Shown: piece by piece, positions 39,901 through 48,223 of the stretch
How the letters are laid out: every line of letters begins with the position of its first letter
Position numbering within the stretch: position 1 is the first letter of the stretch
Assembly: GCF_900111685.1 (NCBI RefSeq)
Contig: NZ_FOHX01000008.1
Location: 370,803-434,802 of the forward strand
Length of the DNA stretch: 64,000 nt
Source: Nonomuraea wenchangensis
Lineage (GTDB): Bacteria; Actinomycetota; Actinomycetes; Streptosporangiales; Streptosporangiaceae
Direction: 5' to 3'
The notes under the pieces: model-generated
Database searches by the model: none
Told to the model about the DNA's origin: nothing
Seen by the model: only the letters and a program-made list of their open reading frames with translations
Translations under genes and position numbers: made by a program

Positions 39901-40867
39901 CGGAATACGCCCCCGTCAGCCGGCGGCGGAACACCCAGTACGTCCACGCCTGGTATCCCAGCACCACGGGCGTGAAGACGGCCGCCACCCAGGTCATCAC
40001 GGTCAGCGTGTACGGCGAGGAGGCCGCGTTCGTCACGGTGAGGCTGTTGGCCGGGTCGAGGGCGGGCAGCACGTTCGGCCACATGCTGGTGAACAGGGTG
40101 GCGACGAACGCGGCGATGGCCACAGCGCTGCCGGTGAAGGCCCACCCGTCGCGCCCGCGCAGCGTGGCGATCAGCGCGACGGCGAGCCCGACCGCGGCCA
40201 CGGCGACCGCCACCCAGGACAGGACGCCGGCCCGCGCCATGAGGAGGAAGACGAGGACCACGACGACGGTGGCCGGCGCGAGCGCGGCGGCGATCCTGGC
40301 CGCGCCCTTGCGCAGCTCGCCGGTGGTGCGCAGGGCGAGGAAGACCGCGCCGTGCTGGGTGCAGAGCAGCAGCATGGCCAGGCCGCCGAGCAGCGCGAAC
40401 GGGTTGAGCAGGGTGAACAGCGTCCCGGTGTACTCGTGGTCGGCGTCGAGCGGCACGCCCCGCACCATGTTGGCGAAGGCGACGCCCCACAGCAGGGCGG
40501 GGCCGAGCGAGCCCCAGAAGAAGGCGCGGTCCCAGCCCTTGGTGCTGTCGCTCTTGCCGCGGTACTCCAGGGCCACGCCCCGCACGATCAGCGCCAGCAG
40601 GATGAGGAACAGCGGCAGGTAGAAGCCGCTGAAGAGGGTGGCGTACCACTCGGGGAAGGCGGCGAAGGTGGCGCCGCCGGCGACGAGCAGCCACACCTCG
40701 TTGCCGTCCCAGACGGGGCCGATCGTCTTGACGATGGTGCGGCGCTCCCCGTCGCCGCCGCCGAGGAAGGGCAGCAGGATGCCGACGCCGAAGTCGAAGC
40801 CCTCCAGGACGAAGTAGCCGGTCCACAGCACGGCGATGAGCAAGAACCAGACGGTGGTGAGTTCCAT
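39896..40867 (-). CDS. cydB: Cytochrome bd ubiquinol oxidase subunit II
   Basis: A 323-aa membrane protein with about eight to nine helices: LTTVWFLLIAVLWTGYFVLEGFDFGVGILLPFLGG is the diagnostic N-terminal stretch and TIGPVWDGNEVWLLVAGGATFAAFPEWYATLFSGFYLPL the conserved second block. It stabilises the heme-bearing CydA in the high-affinity terminal oxidase that allows respiration at low oxygen. It lies 14 bp downstream of cydA. The assembly exporter genes cydDC are not in this window. Confidence 0.95.
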   Translation of the reverse strand: MELTTVWFLLIAVLWTGYFVLEGFDFGVGILLPFLGGGDGERRTIVKTIGPVWDGNEVWLLVAGGATFAAFPEWYATLFSGFYLPLFLILLALIVRGVALEYRGKSDSTKGWDRAFFWGSLGPALLWGVAFANMVRGVPLDADHEYTGTLFTLLNPFALLGGLAMLLLCTQHGAVFLALRTTGELRKGAARIAAALAPATVVVVLVFLLMARAGVLSWVAVAVAAVGLAVALIATLRGRDGWAFTGSAVAIAAFVATLFTSMWPNVLPALDPANSLTVTNAASSPYTLTVMTWVAAVFTPVVLGYQAWTYWVFRRRLTGAYSA

Positions 40868-40881
40868 GGCCGGTTAGTTCC

Positions 40882-42255
40882 TTAGTAGGACAGGGCGGGC
40901 ACGGGAGCTTCGGGTTCGAGCTCCTCCTGCGCGCCGCGCTTGATGAACTTGAGCAGCAGCCGCACCTCGATCACGGCGAGGACCGCGTACACGAGGGTGA
41001 ATCCGACCAGGGTGATCGCGACGGAGGGGACGTCGGCGCCGGGCGAGACGGCGGCGGCGGTGCGCATGAGGCCGAACACCGTCCACGGCTGGCGGCCCAT
41101 CTCGGTGAAGATCCAGCCGAGCGAGTTGGCGACGAACGGCAGCCCGATGCCGAGCATGGCCAGGCGGTAGGCCCACTTGCCCGCGGGCAGCCGGCCGCGC
41201 CGGGTGAGCCAGAGCCCGGCGAGGGCCAGCAGCGCGGACAGCATGCCGAAGCCGATCATGAGCCGGAACGACCAGTACGCGAGGCCGACGACCGGCCGGT
41301 AGTCGCCGGGGCCGTACAGGGCCTGGTATCGCTCCTGGATGTCGTTGATGCCCTCGACCTTGCCGTCCAGGGTGTTGGTGGCGAGGAGGCTGAGGCCGTA
41401 GGGGATCTGCAGGTTGACGTGGTTGCGGCCGTTCTCGACGTCGCCGATCGCGAACAGCGAGAACCCGGCCGAGCTCTCGTCGTCCCACAGCGCCTCGGCG
41501 GCGGCCATCTTCATCGGCTGCTGCTCGGTCATGATCTGCGCCTGCCAGTGGCCGGACAGCGACACGCCGACCGCGGCGACCAGGCTGACGACCATGGCGA
41601 GCCGGGCGGCGGGGCGGAAGACGTCCACCTCGCGCCGGCGCATGAGGAACCAGGCGCTGACGCCGAGCACGAAGGCGCCCGCCACGAGGAACCCGCCGGC
41701 GATGACGTGCGGGAAGGTGACGAGCGTGGTGGAGTTGGTGAGCACCGCCCAGATGTCGGTCAGCTCGGCGCGGCCGTTGTTGATGCGGTAGCCGACCGGG
41801 TGCTGCATCCAGGAGTTGGCCGCGAGGATGAAGTACGCGGAGATGTTGGTGCCGATGGCGGCCAGCCAGATCGTGGCCAGGTGCACCTTCTTGGGCAGCT
41901 TGTCCCAGCCGAAGATCCACAGGCCGAGGAACGTCGACTCCATGAAGAACGCGATCAGCCCCTCCATGGCGAGCGGAGCCCCGAAGACGTCCCCGACGAA
42001 GCGCGAGTAGTCGCTCCAGTTCATCCCGAACTGGAACTCCTGCACGATGCCGGTCACCACGCCCATCGCGAAGTTGATGAGGAACAGCCGCCCCCAGAAC
42101 CGGGTCATGCGCAGGTACTCCTGCTTGCCGGTGCGGTACCAGGCGGTCTGGAGCCCGGCCACGATCACCGACAGGCCGATGGTCAGCGGCACGAACAGGA
42201 AGTGGTAGACGGTGGTGATCCCGAACTGCCATCGGGAGAGGTCGAGGACGTCCAT
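40882..42255 (-). CDS. cydA: Cytochrome bd ubiquinol oxidase subunit I
   Basis: A 457-aa heme-binding subunit. LSRWQFGITTVYHFLFVPLTIGLS contains the His ligand of high-spin heme b595; HVIAGGFLVAGAFVL supplies a heme b558 ligand; the C-terminal block GWIFTEMGRQPW is invariant. The short length indicates the short-Q-loop type usual in actinobacteria. It reduces O2 to water with quinol electrons without pumping protons. Two DosR-like boxes lie 38 and 60 bp upstream of the ATG, predicting induction under hypoxia or nitric oxide. Confidence 0.96.
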   Translation of the reverse strand: MDVLDLSRWQFGITTVYHFLFVPLTIGLSVIVAGLQTAWYRTGKQEYLRMTRFWGRLFLINFAMGVVTGIVQEFQFGMNWSDYSRFVGDVFGAPLAMEGLIAFFMESTFLGLWIFGWDKLPKKVHLATIWLAAIGTNISAYFILAANSWMQHPVGYRINNGRAELTDIWAVLTNSTTLVTFPHVIAGGFLVAGAFVLGVSAWFLMRRREVDVFRPAARLAMVVSLVAAVGVSLSGHWQAQIMTEQQPMKMAAAEALWDDESSAGFSLFAIGDVENGRNHVNLQIPYGLSLLATNTLDGKVEGINDIQERYQALYGPGDYRPVVGLAYWSFRLMIGFGMLSALLALAGLWLTRRGRLPAGKWAYRLAMLGIGLPFVANSLGWIFTEMGRQPWTVFGLMRTAAAVSPGADVPSVAITLVGFTLVYAVLAVIEVRLLLKFIKRGAQEELEPEAPVPALSY

Positions 42256-42292
42256 GCGGATCAGCGTCTTGCATGATCTCGGGCCTCACCTA

Positions 42293-42306
42293 GGGACCGG
42301 GGGCCC
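42293..42306. promoter_or_regulatory. DosR/DevR-like box 1 upstream of cydA
   Basis: GGGACCGGGGGCCC fits the symmetric pattern GGGnC-n4-GnCCC and lies 38 bp before the cydA ATG. Confidence 0.5.
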
Positions 42307-42314
42307 TGCGAGGC

Positions 42315-42328
42315 GGGACCTTGGTCCT
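42315..42328. promoter_or_regulatory. DosR/DevR-like box 2 upstream of cydA
   Basis: GGGACCTTGGTCCT, close to the mycobacterial consensus core GGGACTTNNGNCCC, 60 bp upstream of cydA and 22 bp from box 1, two helical turns, suited to cooperative binding. Confidence 0.6.
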
Positions 42329-42361
42329 CTCCCTCCGGGGACCTACGCCATTCCGGGCCGC

Positions 42362-43336
42362 CTATTCGAGCAGGTCACCCACGGGGCGGCGGACCGTCTC
42401 GGCGTCGTCGAAGGTGATCCCGAGCCGCATGATCATCTGCGGGCGGGCGCCCGCGCACAGCTCCTCGCGCAGGAACGCGCGCAGGTGGTCCATCTCCAGC
42501 GCCTGGGTGTGGAAGGCCGCCGACACGCCGTACGCGCTGGCCTTCAGCAGCACGTGCTGCAGCGCCTGGCCGGCGTTCAGCCAGTCCTGCCTGGTGTCGT
42601 CCGCGGTGGTGAGCACCGTCACGACGCCGGGCGAGGTCGAGCCGGCCTGGTCGGCGGGGTTGCCCCAGTCGTGGCGCCAGGCGTAGTCGCGCTGCGCGAA
42701 GGCGGGGTCGGTGCGCGGCTCGTCGTGCGGGTAGGCCCCGGCGGGCACGCCGTCCTTGCGGGCGCTGCCCGGCGGCCGGGCCCAGCGGACGACCTCCAGG
42801 TGGCGCGGCCGGTCCTCGCTCTGCACGATCTGGGCGGCCCGGGTCAGCGCGGCGACCGCCTCGGCGGCCGGCGGGGCCAGCACGAGCAGCGCGGCGCCCT
42901 CCTCCCCCGCGGTCCTCGCCAGCGCCTGGACCAGCCGGTCCGGCACCGGCAGGGTGGTGAACCCGGACCGGTGCGTACGCCGCCGCTCGAACTCCCCGGC
43001 CAGCACCCGCGTGTGCTCGTCGGGCTCGACCTCGGCGCCGGGCCGGACGAGGGCGAGCAGCGACGGGCGGTCGGGGTCGGGCAGGACGCGCACGACGGGC
43101 TCGAAGCCCGCGCGGCGGATCGCCGTACGGAGGTTGAACAGCGCCGCGCCGCAGCTGATGAGCAGCTCCCGGCCGGCCGGGTCGCCGACGCGCAGCCGGC
43201 GCTCGGTGTCGGCGCGCAGGCCGATCTCGTCGCCGGACACGGCGAACGACCAGGGCTGGGTGTTGTGCACGGACGGGGCCCAGCGCGCGGCTTCCAGCGC
43301 GGCCTGGACGGCGTCGCTCGCCGTACGGATGCTCAT
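42362..43336 (-). CDS. Acg-type nitroreductase-family FMN protein
   Basis: A 324-aa protein of the nitroreductase superfamily: AARWAPSVHNTQPWSFAVSGDEIGLRAD is the start typical of Acg/Rv2032-like proteins, which sequester FMN and are DosR-regulated in mycobacteria; it also has the conserved RRTHRSGF block and LNAGQALQHVLLKASAYGVSAAFHTQALE near the C-terminus. Roles proposed for the family include flavin storage and nitro-compound handling during dormancy. GGAGGTGGAG precedes ATG 43336, and a DosR-like box lies 58 bp upstream. Follows, on the same strand, 106 bp before the cydA control region. Confidence 0.87.
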   Translation of the reverse strand: MSIRTASDAVQAALEAARWAPSVHNTQPWSFAVSGDEIGLRADTERRLRVGDPAGRELLISCGAALFNLRTAIRRAGFEPVVRVLPDPDRPSLLALVRPGAEVEPDEHTRVLAGEFERRRTHRSGFTTLPVPDRLVQALARTAGEEGAALLVLAPPAAEAVAALTRAAQIVQSEDRPRHLEVVRWARPPGSARKDGVPAGAYPHDEPRTDPAFAQRDYAWRHDWGNPADQAGSTSPGVVTVLTTADDTRQDWLNAGQALQHVLLKASAYGVSAAFHTQALEMDHLRAFLREELCAGARPQMIMRLGITFDDAETVRRPVGDLLE

Positions 43337-43393
43337 GTCTCCACCTCCAGCGGACGATACGTCCAGTTCATCACGGGGTATGGCGGCAGGTGA

Positions 43394-43407
43394 GGGCCGA
43401 AGGTCCC
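43394..43407. promoter_or_regulatory. DosR/DevR-like box upstream of the Acg-type gene
   Basis: GGGCCGAAGGTCCC fits GGGnC-n4-GnCCC exactly and is 58 bp upstream of the nitroreductase ATG. Confidence 0.65.
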
Positions 43408-43478
43408 CTCGGGGCAGAGGCGTCGGGCCTCGCGCGCGGCCGTCCGGGCACCCGGCCTGACCAAGGACCGCCTGCCCC

Positions 43479-43493
43479 GGGACTTCCGTCCCT
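43479..43493. promoter_or_regulatory. DosR/DevR box upstream of the first CBS-BON gene
   Basis: GGGACTTCCGTCCCT is nearly identical to the mycobacterial DosR consensus core (GGGACTTNNGNCCC). It lies 54 bp upstream of the CBS gene ATG. Confidence 0.75.
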
Positions 43494-43546
43494 ACTCCCC
43501 CGGCCCGCCGGGCGATGTGATGGAGGCGACCGCAAAGGAGGCAGGC

Positions 43547-44227
43547 ATGCGAATGACCGTAGCGGACGTCATGACCGGCGAGGTGGTCTCCGTCACCGAG
43601 GAGACGCCGTTCAAGGACATCGCCCAGGCCCTCATCGAGCACGGCATCAGCGCCGTGCCGGTCGTCGACGGCGACCGGCACGTGGTCGGCGTGGTGTCCG
43701 AGGCCGACCTGCTGCGCAAGGAGGAGTTCCGCGAGGAGTTCTACCGCGAGGGTTACCGTCCCCCGCTCCGCGCCCGGCTGCGCCACCCCAAGGGCCGGCA
43801 GAAGGCCGAGGGCGACACGGCCGCGGAGCTCATGACCCGTCCCGCCGTCACGATCACCGGCGAGGCCTCGGCCGTCTCGGCCGCCCGGCTCATGGACGCC
43901 CACGACGTCAAGCGGCTGGCCGTGGTGGACCACAACGGCCGCCTGACCGGCGTCGTCAGCCGGCGCGACCTGGTCAAGGTGTTCCTGCGCCCGGACGAGG
44001 AGATCGCCACAGAGGTCCGCGACGAGATCCTGGACCAGGCGCTGTGGGTGGACACCGCGGGCGTCCACGTGGAGGTGCACCAGGGCGTCGTCACGCTCAC
44101 CGGCTGGATGGACCGCCGCACCGAGGCGGCGATCGCGGTGCGCATGACCGGCCGGGTCAACGGCGTGGTCGGCGTGGTCGACAAGCTGACCTGGAAGCAG
44201 GACGACACGAGGTGGGAGGCGCAGTAG
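43547..44227 (+). CDS. CBS-domain pair with C-terminal BON domain, protein 1
   Basis: A 226-aa protein: two CBS motifs (TVADVMTGEVVSVTEETPFKDIAQALIEHGISAVPVVD ... AAELMTRPAVTITGEASAVSAARLMDAHDVKRLAVVD) form an adenosine-nucleotide-sensing Bateman module, and the BON domain (residues about 155-220: IATEVRDEILDQALWVDTAGVHVEVHQGVVTLTG) may attach it to membranes or partners. Related CBS proteins (for example Rv2626c) are among the strongest DosR targets. AAAGGAGG lies five bases before ATG 43547. Two bases separate its stop from the next CBS gene. Confidence 0.87.
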   Translation: MRMTVADVMTGEVVSVTEETPFKDIAQALIEHGISAVPVVDGDRHVVGVVSEADLLRKEEFREEFYREGYRPPLRARLRHPKGRQKAEGDTAAELMTRPAVTITGEASAVSAARLMDAHDVKRLAVVDHNGRLTGVVSRRDLVKVFLRPDEEIATEVRDEILDQALWVDTAGVHVEVHQGVVTLTGWMDRRTEAAIAVRMTGRVNGVVGVVDKLTWKQDDTRWEAQ

Positions 44228-44229
44228 CC

Positions 44230-44838
44230 ATGCTGGTGCGCGAGGTCATGAGCACCCCGGCGATCACGGTGCGCCGTACCGATCCGGTGCGGCACGCCGT
44301 CCGGGTGCTCCACGGCAACGACATCACGGCCGCCCCCGTCGTGGACGACGGCGGCCGGCTGGTGGGCGTCGTCAGCGAGCTGGACCTGCTGCGCGGCGAG
44401 TTCGGCCCCGACCCGCGCGCCACCGCGCGCCGCCTGCCGCTCCCGGAGGCGCCGCCGCCCCGCCAGGTTCAGGACGTCATGACCGGCGCCGACGCGGGCG
44501 GGGTCGTCACCGTCACCGAGACCACCGACGTCACCACCGCGATCGAGCTCATGGTGGGCAGGAAGATCAAGAGCCTGCCCGTGCTGCGGGGCGAGGAGAT
44601 CGTGGGCATGGTCAGCCGCCGCGACCTCACGGCGATGCTGGCCCGTACGGACGAGGAGCTGCGCGCGGCGGTCGAGGCCGCGCTGCGCGAGCAGTACCCC
44701 TTCGGCCCGCGCTGGACGGTCGCCGTGCACGACGGCGTCGCCGAGCTGAGCGGGCCCCGGCACGAGCACGCGGACAAGATCGCCGACGTGCTCGCCCGCA
44801 CCGTCCCCGGCATCGTCCGGGTCAGGCATCCGAGGTGA
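44230..44838 (+). CDS. CBS-domain pair with degenerate BON domain, protein 2
   Basis: A 202-aa paralogue of the preceding gene: VREVMSTPAITVRRTDPVRHAVRVLHGNDITAAPVVDDGG and VQDVMTGADAGGVVTVTETTDVTTAIELMVGRKIKSLPVL give the Bateman module; the C-terminal part (AAVEAALREQYPFGPRWTVAVHDGVAELSG) resembles a BON domain. It sits two bases after CBS-BON protein 1 and should be co-transcribed. GGGAGG lies about ten bases upstream of the ATG. The two may form a heteromeric nucleotide sensor. Confidence 0.82.
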   Translation: MLVREVMSTPAITVRRTDPVRHAVRVLHGNDITAAPVVDDGGRLVGVVSELDLLRGEFGPDPRATARRLPLPEAPPPRQVQDVMTGADAGGVVTVTETTDVTTAIELMVGRKIKSLPVLRGEEIVGMVSRRDLTAMLARTDEELRAAVEAALREQYPFGPRWTVAVHDGVAELSGPRHEHADKIADVLARTVPGIVRVRHPR

Positions 44839-44918
44839 TCTCCACGACCGCCCGGCCTTCCGTTTGATGATCTTGGTGCGGTAGCCTTCGGCGTCCCCTC
44901 GTCGTGGAAGGACCGCCG

Positions 44919-45677
44919 GTGTTCCGTCTCCTGGCCGTGCTGGCGGCCGGCATGCCCGCCGTGCTCGCGTCGGTCCTTCCCGGCGAGACGTGCGGGTACT
45001 TCGGCTACCGGATGCCGGAGCCCTCCGCGCTCGCCGTGGCGGTCTACTCCGCCGCCGGGTGGGGAGTCGACCTGCTGCCCGTGGCGCTGGCGCTCACCGG
45101 GCTGTGGCTGCCGCGCCGCTTCCCCGTGCTCGGGGCGGCGCTCTCCGGGCTGGTTCTGCTGCTGGGCGGGCTGACATTTTTGGTGCCGTACGTCAACATA
45201 TGCGGGACGACGCAGGGCCTCGGGTTCGTGACCGGGTGCGCGGCGGCGGCGACGGCGGCCTGCCTCCTCGCGCGCCTCGACACCGGCCCGCGCCGAATCC
45301 CTGCGGCTGTGACGGCGGCCTGGACCACTGTCCTCTGCCTCGCGCTCGCCGGCTCCCTCACGGAGGACGACCGGAAGTGCTTTCCTGACCTGACGTACGA
45401 ATGGGCGACGTGGTGGATCCGCCTGGACTCCGCCGAGATGGTGGGCCTCTGGGTGGCCGTGGCGGCGCTCGGCTCCGTCCTCGTCAGCGGGCGGGGCGCG
45501 ACGGCCGCCGCCGTGGCGCTGCTCGTCCCGGCGCTTTACACGCCGCTCGCCACGGTGCTGTCAGGCGCGGCGCACGACTGCTCGGACCTGGTCGGATGGC
45601 CGTACGTGGCCGCGGCGGCCATCGGCGTGATGGCGGCCAGGGCCGCGCGGGACGTCACTCCAGCAGACCGCGGGTGA
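44919..45677 (+). CDS. Polytopic membrane protein of unknown function
   Basis: A 252-aa protein with six to seven hydrophobic helices; loops carry paired Cys residues (GETCGYFGYR, VNICGTTQGL, RKCFPDLTYEW, HDCSDLVGW), suggesting extracytoplasmic disulfides. No family recognised. Start at GTG 44919, seven bases after GGAAGGA; the GTG at 44904 is an alternative. Its last 23 bases overlap the convergent PPK2 gene. Not obviously linked to a DosR box. Confidence 0.7.
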   Translation: MFRLLAVLAAGMPAVLASVLPGETCGYFGYRMPEPSALAVAVYSAAGWGVDLLPVALALTGLWLPRRFPVLGAALSGLVLLLGGLTFLVPYVNICGTTQGLGFVTGCAAAATAACLLARLDTGPRRIPAAVTAAWTTVLCLALAGSLTEDDRKCFPDLTYEWATWWIRLDSAEMVGLWVAVAALGSVLVSGRGATAAAVALLVPALYTPLATVLSGAAHDCSDLVGWPYVAAAAIGVMAARAARDVTPADRG

Positions 45678-46464
45678 CGTCGGGGACGCGGGACCCGACG
45701 CGGGGCGGGCGGCGGTAGCCGGTGGGAGCCGGCCGCTCGGGGATCTCCAGCGGCGCGCGCCGCACCTCGTGGTACGGGATCGAGGCCAGCAGGTGGGCGA
45801 TCATGTTGACACGGGCCCGCCGTTTGTCCTCGCTCTCCACGTCGTACCAGGGGGCCTCGGGGATGTGGGTGTGCACCATCATCTCGTCCTTGGCCCGCGA
45901 GTAGTCCTCCCAGCGGTTGATCGACTCCAGGTCGATCTCCGACAGCTTCCAGCGCCGCATCGGGTCCTCGAGCCGGGCGCGGAAGCGCCGCTCCTGCTCG
46001 GCGTCGCTCACCGAGAACCAGTACTTGCGCAGCAGGATGCCGTCCTCGATCAGCAGCCGCTCGAAGATCGGGCACTGGTGCAGGAACCGGGTGTACTCCT
46101 CCTGGGTGCAGAAACCCATGACCCGCTCCACCCCGGCCCGGTTGTACCAGCTCCGGTCGAACAGCACGATCTCCCCGGCCGCCGGCAGGTGCGCCACGTA
46201 GCGCTGGAAGTACCACTGCGTGCGCTCCCGCTCGGTGGGGGCGGGCAGGGCCGCGATGCGGGCCACGCGCGGGTTGAGGTACTCGGCCACGCGCTTGATC
46301 GTGCTGCCCTTCCCGGCGGCGTCCCTGCCCTCGAAGATCACGACGACCCGGTGGCCGCCGGCCTTCACCCACTCCTGCAGCTTGACCAGCTCCCCTTGCA
46401 GGCGAAGCAGCTCCTTCTCGTACGCCTTGCGCTTCAACCGGCCGGTACGCGGATCGGTGCTCAT
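45655..46464 (-). CDS. Polyphosphate kinase 2 family protein (first copy)
   Basis: A 269-aa PPK2: Walker A GRDAAGKGSTIKR, YFQRYVAHLPAAGEIVLFDRSWYNRAGVERVMGF with Walker B and lid arginines, and the C-terminal WKLSEIDLESINRWEDYSRAKDEM. These enzymes transfer phosphate between polyphosphate and nucleotides, regenerating ATP or GTP during energy limitation. It is 38 bp downstream of the Usp gene on the same strand, so likely co-induced by the upstream DosR-like boxes. A paralogue lies at 62819. No strong ribosome binding site before ATG 46464. Confidence 0.9.
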   Translation of the reverse strand: MSTDPRTGRLKRKAYEKELLRLQGELVKLQEWVKAGGHRVVVIFEGRDAAGKGSTIKRVAEYLNPRVARIAALPAPTERERTQWYFQRYVAHLPAAGEIVLFDRSWYNRAGVERVMGFCTQEEYTRFLHQCPIFERLLIEDGILLRKYWFSVSDAEQERRFRARLEDPMRRWKLSEIDLESINRWEDYSRAKDEMMVHTHIPEAPWYDVESEDKRRARVNMIAHLLASIPYHEVRRAPLEIPERPAPTGYRRPPRVGSRVPDVTRGLLE

Positions 46465-46502
46465 CCTGGCAGCCAACCGGTTCCCGGCCCGCCGGGCAAG
46501 GA

Positions 46503-47342
46503 TCAGCGCACCACGGCGACGGCGCAGCGGGCGTGGTGGAGGACGCCGCGGCTGACCGAGCCGAGCAGGGCCGAGCCCATCGCGCCACGGCCGTGCGAGC
46601 CGACCACCACGAGGTCGGCCTGCGCGCCGGCCGCCGTCAGCACGTCCACGGGGTGCCCGGAGTGCGTCTCCTCGATGATCTCGACGGCCGGGTGCTCCGC
46701 GCGGAAGGACTCCAGCGCGCCGGTGAGGAGCTGCTGCTGGGCGACGCGGATCTCGTCCACGTCGTAGGCGATCTCCGGCGCGAACGCGTGCACGGGGAGC
46801 TGCCAGGCGTGCACCGCCCGCAGCTTGGCGCCGCGCAGCTCGGCCTGGCGGAAGGCGTAGGCGAGGGCGGGCCGGCACTCGGGCGAGTCGTCGACGCCGA
46901 CCACGATCTCGCCGGAGACGGGCTGCCGCTGGGCGCGTACCACGACGACGGGGCAGCGGACGTGCCCGGCCACGTGGGTGCTGACGGAGCCGAGCAACGC
47001 CCCGGCGAAGCCGCCGAGCCCTCGGCTGCCGACCACGATCCCGCTCGCGCCCTCGGCCTCCTCGCGCAGCACGAGGGCGGGGGCGCCCTCCACCTCGCGC
47101 GTCTCCACCTCCACCTGCGGCTGCCGCTCGCGTACCAGGGCGACGGCCTCGTCCAGGATCCTGCGGCCCTCGCGCAGCAGCACGTCGGGCAGGGTCGGGG
47201 TGGGGAACCTGCCGATCTGGTACGGCGTGCGGTCCACGGCGTGCACGAGCCGCAGCGGCTCCCGCGTCCGCAGCGCGTCAGCGGCGGCCCATTCCACGGC
47301 CGCGCGCGCCGCCACCGACCCGTCGACGCCCACAACGATCAT
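46503..47342 (-). CDS. Universal stress protein with two Usp domains
   Basis: A 279-aa tandem Usp protein. Both halves start with the nucleotide-binding strand (MIVVGVDGS at 1 and EIVVGVDDS at about 147) and end with the ATP-binding signature G2xG9xG(S/T): VVGSRGLGGFAGALLGSVSTHVAGH and VVGSHGRGAMGSALLGSVSRGVLHH. Tandem Usps of this type are hallmark DosR-regulon members in mycobacteria. AAGGAGG precedes ATG 47342; two DosR-like boxes lie 64 and 86 bp upstream. First gene of a Usp-PPK2 operon. Confidence 0.92.
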   Translation of the reverse strand: MIVVGVDGSVAARAAVEWAAADALRTREPLRLVHAVDRTPYQIGRFPTPTLPDVLLREGRRILDEAVALVRERQPQVEVETREVEGAPALVLREEAEGASGIVVGSRGLGGFAGALLGSVSTHVAGHVRCPVVVVRAQRQPVSGEIVVGVDDSPECRPALAYAFRQAELRGAKLRAVHAWQLPVHAFAPEIAYDVDEIRVAQQQLLTGALESFRAEHPAVEIIEETHSGHPVDVLTAAGAQADLVVVGSHGRGAMGSALLGSVSRGVLHHARCAVAVVR

Positions 47343-47405
47343 GACTTCCTCCTTGGCCGCTCCGGCTGACACTCCAAGTCGACCGCACGGGCGGTGGCGG
47401 ATGCA

Positions 47406-47419
47406 GGGCCGGAGGTCCC
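47406..47419. promoter_or_regulatory. DosR/DevR-like box upstream of the Usp gene
   Basis: GGGCCGGAGGTCCC matches GGGnC-n4-GnCCC; 64 bp upstream of the Usp ATG. Confidence 0.6.
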
Positions 47420-47427
47420 GGGGCGCC

Positions 47428-47441
47428 GGGTCCAACGGCCC
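47428..47441. promoter_or_regulatory. Second DosR/DevR-like box in the Usp/PPOX intergenic region
   Basis: GGGTCCAACGGCCC fits the same pattern, 22 bp from the neighbouring box, the same spacing as at cydA. It could also serve the divergent XRE-PPOX gene, 126 bp away. Confidence 0.5.
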
Positions 47442-47566
47442 ATGGGCGGGCCCCGCGATGGCTGGCCAGGAGCCTCGGGGGTAGCGTTCCAGGAGATGGT
47501 CACCGCTTTCGGCGGAGCTTCATCCGACACCGACCACCGGGCGGCCCAGGAACGGAGGGAACCATC

Positions 47567-48223
47567 ATGACCGGAACCGGCGATCTGGGCCGGCGCCTGA
47601 TCCATCACCGCGAGCGCCTCGGCCTGACCCGCGAGCAGGTCGCCGCACGCGCCGAGATGTCGGCGGGCTACGTCCAGTACCTGGAGGAGCACGCCGACAT
47701 GACGGAGACCGGGTCGCTGCACCGGCTGGCCAACGCCCTGGGCACGACGATGGACGAGCTGCTCGGCGGGGGCCTCGATCGGCCTCCCGGGCGCGGCCCG
47801 GCGATGGCCCATCCCTCGCTGGAGGTGATGGGCGAGGAGGAGTGCCGGCGGCTGATCGAGCCGGGCGGGATCGGGCGGGTGGCCTTCTCCGGCTCGCACG
47901 GGCCGACGGTGCTGCCGGTGAACTTCCGGATGTACGGCGGCGCGGTCGTCTTCCGCACCGCCTACGGCGGACCGATGGACCAGGACCTGCGGTCCGGGGT
48001 GGCGGGCGTCGAGATCAAGATCGCCTTCGAGGTGGACCACATCGACGAGGCCCGCCGGGAGGGGTGGAGCGTGCTGGTGCAGGGGGCCGCGCACCACGTG
48101 CCGGAGGAGGAGGCGGCCGAGGCGGCCGGATGCGAGGTGACGCCGTGGGCGGGCGGCGAGCGCCACCTCTACGTCAGGATCGTCCCGCAGCAGATCAGCG
48201 GGCGGCGCATCCAGGGGCTGTGA
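47567..48223 (+). CDS. XRE-type HTH fused to a PPOX (pyridoxamine-phosphate-oxidase-like) flavin-binding domain
   Basis: A 218-aa fusion: N-terminal HTH (LGRRLIHHRERLGLTREQVAARAEMSAGYVQYLEEHADMTETGSLHRLANALG, residues about 5-65) and a C-terminal split-barrel PPOX domain (EEECRRLIEPGGIGRVAFSGSHGPTVLPVNFRMYGGAVVFRTAYGG) of the nitroimidazole-reductase/F420 or FMN-binding type. It may be a redox-sensing DNA-binding protein. GGAGGGAA lies upstream of the ATG. It diverges from the Usp gene across a region with two DosR-like boxes; its stop codon abuts that of the convergent TIM-barrel gene. Confidence 0.87.
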   Translation: MTGTGDLGRRLIHHRERLGLTREQVAARAEMSAGYVQYLEEHADMTETGSLHRLANALGTTMDELLGGGLDRPPGRGPAMAHPSLEVMGEEECRRLIEPGGIGRVAFSGSHGPTVLPVNFRMYGGAVVFRTAYGGPMDQDLRSGVAGVEIKIAFEVDHIDEARREGWSVLVQGAAHHVPEEEAAEAAGCEVTPWAGGERHLYVRIVPQQISGRRIQGL

